Positions 6,289 through 9,759 of a stretch of 35,352 nt of DNA are shown in pieces. Location: the IMG/VR virus record IMGVR_UViG_3300007539_000073, positions 1-35,352 of that record, one strand, 5' to 3'. Numbering within the stretch: position 1 is the stretch's first letter; each line of letters opens with the position of its first letter. A model generated the notes under the pieces. It was not told where the DNA came from. It saw only the letters and a list, made by a program, of their open reading frames with translations, and did not search any database. The stretch is from a virus. A program made the position numbers and the translations under genes.

Positions 6289-6322
6289 GGGGAGACAGTT
6301 CGCCAAGTGGTTTCCCCGTTTT
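6289..6322 (+). terminator. Probable intrinsic terminator
   Basis: GGGGAGAC (6289-6296) pairs with GTTTCCCC (6310-6317) over eight positions with one G-T pair, around a 13-base loop, followed by GTTTT. The stem also contains a GACAGTT..AGTGG stretch resembling the dyad of leader module 1. It lies nine bases after the stop at 6279. Termination is likely; a regulatory role is conjecture. Confidence 0.5.
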
Positions 6323-6370
6323 GTATCATGGCGAACTACCGCGACCCCTCAGATCTGCAATACTACGTTC

Positions 6371-6613
6371 ATGGACATCAAAGCAAACGACATGACCCCT
6401 TCCGAACAGCAAGCAAAGCGGGCTGACATCATGGGGCAAATGATTGCCTTCGTTAATGATACAAATGCCGATGTAGATATGGCATATGATTGGGTATGTG
6501 AAATGCTGAACATTTCCTCCTTTGTTGATAACAACACTGCATGGGATTCTTTCTATGAGACTTGGGAATCTTGCGACAATCGCAATGATCTGAACACCTT
6601 CCAAATCGTCTGA
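6371..6613 (+). CDS. Small acidic helical protein, 80 aa
   Basis: It starts at ATG 6371, 92 bases after the previous stop. That gap holds the terminator and a possible -10 box (TACTAC at 6361-6366). The protein is acidic and helical, with FVNDTNADVDMAYDWVCEML around residues 27-46 and a C-terminal SFYETWESCDNRNDL. It has the same style (short helices with W and a few Cys) as its neighbour at 6645. No known domain is recognised. Confidence 0.7.
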   Translation: MDIKANDMTPSEQQAKRADIMGQMIAFVNDTNADVDMAYDWVCEMLNISSFVDNNTAWDSFYETWESCDNRNDLNTFQIV

Positions 6614-6644
6614 TCTCGTTAACACTAACCTCACTCAAATCATC

Positions 6645-6881
6645 ATGCTTCATCCTTACTACACCACAAACTTCGCAGATCGTGAAATGTTTGCACACAA
6701 CACAAAAGCACGCAAACAGAAAGAAGAATTGAACCGCATTTTGTCTCAACCTGAAACACGAATTAAGTACGCTTTTGAGTTCTTAAATGAGTATGGAGAG
6801 TATGAAGAATCTCGCGTTAAGTGTTACAATGCCATCGCAGAATGGTCTGACAAACTTGACACTTCCGAATCACACTTCTGA
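6645..6881 (+). CDS. Small charged helical protein, 78 aa
   Basis: The ATG at 6645 is preceded by CACTCAAATCATC, a CT-rich leader almost repeated before the gene at 7194, and lacks a Shine-Dalgarno sequence. The protein has a basic helix (NTKARKQKEELNRILSQ) followed by an acidic helical part (FLNEYGEYEESRVKCYNAI) and an AEWSDKL segment. It resembles the 80-aa protein just upstream in the spacing of its C-terminal E-W/C pattern, which may point to duplication. The function is unknown. Confidence 0.7.
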   Translation: MLHPYYTTNFADREMFAHNTKARKQKEELNRILSQPETRIKYAFEFLNEYGEYEESRVKCYNAIAEWSDKLDTSESHF

Positions 6882-6902
6882 CCCTTATCTAACAACAAAC
6901 AA

Positions 6903-7082
6903 ATGACCATTACTAATCCTTACGTCGAAAATCTTGTCCAGATGGGATATGATCGAAAAGACTGCGAAGTCGCGTCTAAAATGTTCATTAAGAAAGAGTT
7001 TCCATATACAATTCACGGTCGTACATTTCAGACTGAAGAAGAATATAATGAAGCAATTCATGATTTTATGAATGGTATGTGA
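6903..7082 (+). CDS. Small hypothetical protein, 59 aa
   Basis: This short frame runs from ATG 6903 to TGA 7080-7082. The stop codon is part of the GTGACA element of leader module 4, exactly as at the end of the ParB-like gene. The protein has a helical start (YVENLVQMGYDRKDCEVASK), then a beta hairpin (YTIHGRTFQT) and an acidic helix (EEEYNEAIHDFM). The upstream gap is only 21 bases and the coding pattern continues that of the neighbours. The function is unknown. Confidence 0.65.
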   Translation: MTITNPYVENLVQMGYDRKDCEVASKMFIKKEFPYTIHGRTFQTEEEYNEAIHDFMNGM

Positions 7083-7136
7083 CACCTGAACTAGTGGCAC
7101 ACTAGGGGTATCCAAGCGCCCCTGATCGCCTATAAT
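7079..7136 (+). promoter_or_regulatory. Composite leader module 4: dyad, hairpin, consensus -10 box
   Basis: GTGACACCTGAA starts at 7079 and TGGCACAC ends at 7102. A small hairpin AGGGG/CCCCT follows (7104-7108 with 7119-7123). TATAAT, a perfect -10 box, is at 7131-7136, again 52 bases from the dyad start. The presumed leader then contains a G-rich run (around 7145-7155) and CACTCAATTCTCTCATC before the ATG at 7194. Confidence 0.6.
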
Positions 7137-7193
7137 AAAGACATCAGGGGGAGGGAAACCAACCCCACCAAACATTCACTCAATTCTCTCATC

Positions 7194-7541
7194 ATGCGTA
7201 AGATCGAATCTCAAATGTGTGCCGCTATTCAGAAGAACATCAACTGGCAATCTGCTAACACCAGTGTTCACTTCAACGAAGAAACAGGCGAATCGATTGT
7301 ACGTCTGCACGGCAATAAGATCGCCGTTGTGTCTGATAATGACATGACAATCTTCGATGGTGGTTATCAGTCTAACACCACTAAATCTCGCCTTAATGCA
7401 CTTTGTGATTATTTTTGCATCTCTGGTGAAGGTGTATTCCAAAAGAATTGGACTTGGTATGTTCGTAAGTTCGTGGGCAGTGTGAATGGACAAGATGTGT
7501 TCAAAACTGAAGAATTTGACAACGGTTATATCTTCGCCTGA
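7194..7541 (+). CDS. Conserved-looking hypothetical protein, 115 aa
   Basis: This is the first gene after leader module 4, with the strongest -10 box of the block, so it is likely well expressed early. The 115-aa protein is beta-rich: SIVRLHGNKIAVVSDNDMT, then IFDGGYQSNTTKSRLNALCD (residues about 62-80) with a conserved-looking G-G-Y-x-S-x-T-T-K-S core, a VFQKNWTWYVRKF stretch and a C-terminal FDNGYIFA. From memory, the NTTKSRLNA core is common in a cyanophage hypothetical family; the function is unknown to me. The N-terminal 15 residues form a helix. The next gene starts three bases after the stop. Confidence 0.8.
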   Translation: MRKIESQMCAAIQKNINWQSANTSVHFNEETGESIVRLHGNKIAVVSDNDMTIFDGGYQSNTTKSRLNALCDYFCISGEGVFQKNWTWYVRKFVGSVNGQDVFKTEEFDNGYIFA

Positions 7542-7544
7542 TAA

Positions 7545-7739
7545 ATGTTCAAAGCATTAAGTAAGTCTCGCTCACGTTCCAATCTATTATCAATTCACAT
7601 GAAATTCATCCTTCTCGTTATTACTGCCATCTGTCTTTGGCAGAATCCTGGATTTCGTAGATTCGGCGCTGATGCATTACAAGAGGGTTCAAATCTAATG
7701 CGCCCCGATAATAACACTTCTTTCACTATTTCTTTCTAA
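7545..7739 (+). CDS. Small membrane or secreted protein, 64 aa
   Basis: The product contains a single hydrophobic segment (MKFILLVITAICLW, residues 19-32) preceded by a basic stretch rich in Arg, Lys and Ser, so it looks like a signal anchor or signal peptide. The rest is polar and ends with FTISF. Translation may begin at 7545, three bases after the previous stop, or at the internal ATG 7599, which would make a classical MKF-type signal sequence; neither has a clear ribosome-binding site. The next gene, one base further on, encodes another single-span peptide, so the two may work together at the host membrane. The function is unknown. Confidence 0.6.
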   Translation: MFKALSKSRSRSNLLSIHMKFILLVITAICLWQNPGFRRFGADALQEGSNLMRPDNNTSFTISF

Positions 7740-7740
7740 A

Positions 7741-7878
7741 ATGAGAATCTTCCTCGCTGCTTTCATTATCATCATCGGTGCAAACATCGGTCTTTCTGCT
7801 ATTAACTACGTTTCAGAACTTCAAGATGCACGGATGCAAAAATTATGTAAAATAGACAGTAGTTACTGTCAAGAATAG
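7741..7878 (+). CDS. Tiny single-span membrane peptide, 45 aa
   Basis: The frame from ATG 7741 to TAG 7876-7878 encodes an N-terminal hydrophobic helix (IFLAAFIIIIGANIGLSAI, residues 3-21) and a short charged tail with two cysteines (residues 36 and 43). The tail could be a disulphide-bearing domain if exported. It lies one base after the previous stop, and its own stop overlaps the GTG start of the next gene. Holin-like or host-membrane roles are possible, but nothing specific is visible. Confidence 0.6.
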   Translation: MRIFLAAFIIIIGANIGLSAINYVSELQDARMQKLCKIDSSYCQE

Positions 7879-8096
7879 TGCATCATGTTTTATACGAGTG
7901 GAGTGAATTAGTGGAAATAGATAAGCACGTTGAACAACTCGAACTCGCCATCGCTAGTATAGATCAACTAGCAAAATCACTTCACAAAACAGACAACAAA
8001 CACCTTTACGATTCGTCCCTCATTATTATCAGAAATGAACTCAAACAACAACTCGAAGACATTCTCTCACAGTTCCCAAATTATCATGCAAAGTAA
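7878..8096 (+). CDS. Small coiled-coil protein, up to 72 aa
   Basis: The frame opens with GTG 7878, overlapping the previous TAG by one base. A second in-frame GTG at 7911 would start the protein at VEIDKHVEQLE. From there the protein is one long helical heptad-like region (DKHVEQLELAIASIDQLAKS, then LIIIRNELKQQLEDILSQF), consistent with a short dimeric coiled coil. The last codons overlap the next gene by 11 bases. No ATG start exists in this frame near the junction, so the exact start is uncertain. The function is unknown. Confidence 0.6.
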   Translation: MHHVLYEWSELVEIDKHVEQLELAIASIDQLAKSLHKTDNKHLYDSSLIIIRNELKQQLEDILSQFPNYHAK

Positions 8097-8196
8097 ATAC
8101 CAAGGTATCGAAGATGGCGATTGGGATGATATCCTAACACCTGACGATTATCACCTTTATATTGAAATGAGGGAATATGAAAAATCTCAGCGTTGA
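8086..8196 (+). CDS. Very short acidic protein, 36 aa
   Basis: ATG 8086 to TGA 8194-8196. It overlaps the preceding coiled-coil gene by 11 bases and the following gene (8177) by 20 bases. The product is acidic and aromatic (GIEDGDWDDILTPDDYHLYI) and might be a small binding peptide. At this length the frame could be chance, but it bridges two better-supported genes in the same compact style and covers a stretch that would otherwise be empty. Confidence 0.45.
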   Translation: MQSKYQGIEDGDWDDILTPDDYHLYIEMREYEKSQR

Positions 8197-8416
8197 TGAC
8201 TTCAAACAAGGTGAAATCATAGAGTGGAAAGAACACAGAGGTTTCATTAATTTCATCTGCGAACAGTATCTAACTCTATGCATCCGAACTTATGACAAAC
8301 CCCAAGAAGTTGCAGCACATTCAAGACACAAACAAAACACAGTCTGTTTACTCATCTTCCGACACGATTGGAACGACATTAGAAGAACAACTCGATTACA
8401 TCAAACTAACAACTAA
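8177..8416 (+). CDS. Small beta-rich hypothetical protein, 79 aa
   Basis: This protein begins MKNLSVDDFKQGEIIEWKEH and continues with strands (FINFICEQYLTLCIRT) and a C-terminal CLLIFRHDWNDI. That is the pattern of a short SH3-like or similar small barrel, in which a G-E-I-I-E-W strand is followed by H-R-G-F. From memory, similar sequences occur in many cyanophages as hypothetical proteins. Its last 125 bases overlap a second open frame (8292). I consider this the better candidate of the two because of its protein-like strand pattern. The function is unknown. Confidence 0.65.
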   Translation: MKNLSVDDFKQGEIIEWKEHRGFINFICEQYLTLCIRTYDKPQEVAAHSRHKQNTVCLLIFRHDWNDIRRTTRLHQTNN

Positions 8417-8498
8417 GGAGATTGTTTTCATTCTGTGGAATAGTTGGCGAGATTATTTCATCCGACAACGTAACAACAACCGTACAGACACTAATTAA
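8292..8498 (+). CDS. Hypothetical 68-aa frame overlapping the previous gene
   Basis: ATG 8292 to TAA 8496-8498, in a different frame from the gene at 8177, which it overlaps for 125 bases. The part beyond the overlap (residues about 42-68) contains KEIVFILWNSWRDYF, a plausible amphipathic or membrane-binding helix. The overlapped part (MTNPKKLQHIQDTNKTQ) looks unstructured. Either both frames are used, or the true 3' gene begins further downstream or by frameshift from 8177. The DnaA-box-like cluster follows three bases after its stop. Confidence 0.4.
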   Translation: MTNPKKLQHIQDTNKTQSVYSSSDTIGTTLEEQLDYIKLTTKEIVFILWNSWRDYFIRQRNNNRTDTN

Positions 8499-8501
8499 TA
8501 G

Positions 8502-8541
8502 TTTTCCACAATAAATGCGGAAATTGTGGAAATGTGGAAAA
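8502..8541. promoter_or_regulatory. Cluster of DnaA-box-like 9-mers
   Basis: TTTTCCACA occurs at 8502-8510 on the + strand. Its reverse complement TGTGGAAAA is at 8533-8541 and a one-mismatch copy TGTGGAAAT at 8525-8533. TTTTCCACA is the DnaA-box form described for cyanobacteria (the Escherichia coli form is TTATCCACA). The outer pair also makes a 9-bp inverted repeat. The cluster sits in the largest gene-free block (8499-8732). It may be a replication start, a DnaA-titrating site or a DnaA-regulated operator. Confidence 0.5.
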
Positions 8542-8658
8542 AAACCTATTTGTGTGTTTTATCTCTCGATTAATGTCTCCGTTTGTTGTACTCTTAGCAC
8601 GCATCCTAACAGATGTCAACCCCTGTGAGAATACGCAGATAAATGTCAGTAACGCCCC

Positions 8659-8687
8659 TTGACTTATTCTCACTTTTCCCTTATAAT
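8659..8687 (+). promoter_or_regulatory. Near-consensus sigma-70 promoter
   Basis: TTGACT (8659-8664) and TATAAT (8682-8687) are separated by exactly 17 bases: one mismatch in the -35 hexamer, a perfect -10 and optimal spacing. Predicted transcription start is near 8694, 39 bases before the ATG at 8733. It is the best host-type promoter in the window and lies about 120 bases downstream of the DnaA-box cluster, suggesting early transcription by host RNA polymerase. Confidence 0.75.
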
Positions 8688-8732
8688 AACACTGTAAGGG
8701 TTCATACAAACCTTCTACTATCTTCCAGACTT

Positions 8733-8936
8733 ATGTTGTACACTATCTACGATGATTCAGAGATCCTCAGAGGTACTTTCAACAGTATCTACGACATGGA
8801 AAGGTATATCGATGGAGTTCGGAATACCAGGGGAGAAGCATACCCAGAGACTCCGAGAATGTCTCCCTTCGATTATATCAAAATGATCGGATGGTCTTGG
8901 GATTGTGTTGACAACTATATGGAGAGTAAGGTATAA
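8733..8936 (+). CDS. Small hypothetical protein, 67 aa, behind the strong promoter
   Basis: I start at ATG 8733 because the promoter at 8659-8687 lies inside the longer in-frame reading from 8643, so the extra 30 residues could not be made from it. The 67-aa protein is compact: a strand (MLYTIYDDSEILRGTF), a helix (SIYDMERYIDGVRN), a loop rich in Pro and Glu, then a second helix with MIGWSWDCVDNYM. Its fold resembles many one-domain phage early proteins, but I do not recognise it. It stands alone between two non-coding regions and is probably strongly and early expressed. Confidence 0.7.
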   Translation: MLYTIYDDSEILRGTFNSIYDMERYIDGVRNTRGEAYPETPRMSPFDYIKMIGWSWDCVDNYMESKV

Positions 8937-9127
8937 TGAGATGGACAGTATTGGGGGTTCTTCGATGTAACTAACTAGCCCGTTACTAAATGTTAAATAT
9001 GGCAGGTTTTTATGCCCCCTAAATGTTAAAATCGGCCACTACCCTAACCTACAAAGGTTCCCCAGCGCCCTAGATATTATTCGAGTTAATCTCAACGGCG
9101 TATATAAAAAAATTTCTCAGGTAAAAA
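8937..9127. other. Non-coding region with 12-bp direct repeat and AT-rich box
   Basis: No convincing frame occurs in these 191 bases. Two exact copies of CTAAATGTTAAA lie at 8986-8997 and 9019-9030, 33 bases apart (about three helical turns), as expected of a pair of protein-binding sites on one face of the helix. TATATAAAAA (9101-9110) lies 18 bases before the ATG at 9128 and vaguely resembles a late promoter. I see no clear terminator for the preceding gene. Confidence 0.4.
8986..9030 (+). repeat. 12-bp direct repeat pair, putative operator
   Basis: CTAAATGTTAAA occurs at 8986-8997 and again at 9019-9030, start to start 33 bases. The flanks differ, so this is not a longer duplication. The position, between an early-type gene and the genes that lead into the structural block, suits a regulator site. 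Confidence 0.5.
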
Positions 9128-9346
9128 ATGGACTCCAAGACCCGCGTAGAGAGACAAGACACACGAGTATGGGCATTAGAGCAATTAATTCATGGAGAGG
9201 GGTTTCTAGACCCACGGATGTATGCCTGTGCTGACTATTATGCATCTTCGTATGCATCTCAAGTTCTAGAAGATCTATATACACTATGGGTGGAGTGGAA
9301 GAACGATAATCCCACAAATAACCCCCAGATTAGAAATCGCCTATAG
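9128..9346 (+). CDS. Small hypothetical protein, 72 aa
   Basis: It starts at ATG 9128, shortly after TATATAAAAA and an AGG stretch that could act as a weak ribosome-binding site. The protein is helical with many aromatic residues: VWALEQLIHGEGFLDP, then YACADYYASSYASQVLED and LYTLWVEWKNDNP. It has no recognisable domain. It is the first of three closely spaced genes (9128, 9351, 9511) that run into the first large structural gene. Confidence 0.7.
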   Translation: MDSKTRVERQDTRVWALEQLIHGEGFLDPRMYACADYYASSYASQVLEDLYTLWVEWKNDNPTNNPQIRNRL

Positions 9347-9350
9347 AAGT

Positions 9351-9518
9351 ATGTCCCATAGATTCACAACTACCTTAGAGGAAGACGACTACGGAGATCT
9401 CATCCTTACAATTCCTTATGATGTATGTGAAGCAATGGGATGGGATCTCGGAACAGAATTAGAGTATGATATGACCGAGGATGGACTCGGATTTATTTTG
9501 AGGAAAGCAGATGAGTGA
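9351..9518 (+). CDS. AbrB/MazE-like swapped-hairpin protein, 55 aa
   Basis: The frame runs from ATG 9351 to TGA 9516-9518 and overlaps the next gene by eight bases. The product reads GDLILTIPYDVCEAMGWDLG, then TELEYDMTEDGLGFILRK. This is the AbrB/SpoVT or MazE pattern: a strand ending L-T-I-P, a short helix with the x-G-W-x-x-G turn, then two strands with a glycine-rich hairpin. Such domains dimerise and bind DNA as transcription regulators or antitoxins. In this position, before the structural genes, it could be a regulator; the CTAAATGTTAAA pair upstream is a candidate target. No toxin partner is evident. Confidence 0.6.
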   Translation: MSHRFTTTLEEDDYGDLILTIPYDVCEAMGWDLGTELEYDMTEDGLGFILRKADE

Positions 9519-9759
9519 AAAACTAATTACAGAAGAAACAACAGAGGTTGATGTAGCAGAGTCTCTACTAGCGATCAATGATTGCCTGGTTGCCATCCAC
9601 AAGCGCCTAGAAGCACTCGAAACGTATGTCAATGAACTACCTACCCCACAGAAGACATATTACAAACCAGCGGGGTATGAGGACTATCTTAATTTACCAG
9701 AGAATTTAAAAGAGATCTATCGGAGGATTGGAGAACTAGAGAATGGGATGCAGGACTAG
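9511..9759 (+). CDS. Small coiled-coil protein, 82 aa
   Basis: The protein is acidic with a strong heptad-like helix at residues about 12-45 (VAESLLAINDCLVAIHKRLE and onwards), a proline-rich break (ELPTPQKTYYKPAG) and a second helix with LKEIYRRIGELENGM. It overlaps the AbrB-like gene by eight bases and the following 919-aa virion-type gene by 17 bases. It could be a small structural or assembly factor for that protein. The function is unknown. Confidence 0.75.
   Translation: MSEKLITEETTEVDVAESLLAINDCLVAIHKRLEALETYVNELPTPQKTYYKPAGYEDYLNLPENLKEIYRRIGELENGMQD

Noticed and set aside
9001-9020. GGCA..TGCC with a T run as terminator for the gene at 8733
   Set aside because: The stem has only four pairs and the T run is in the loop, not after the stem.
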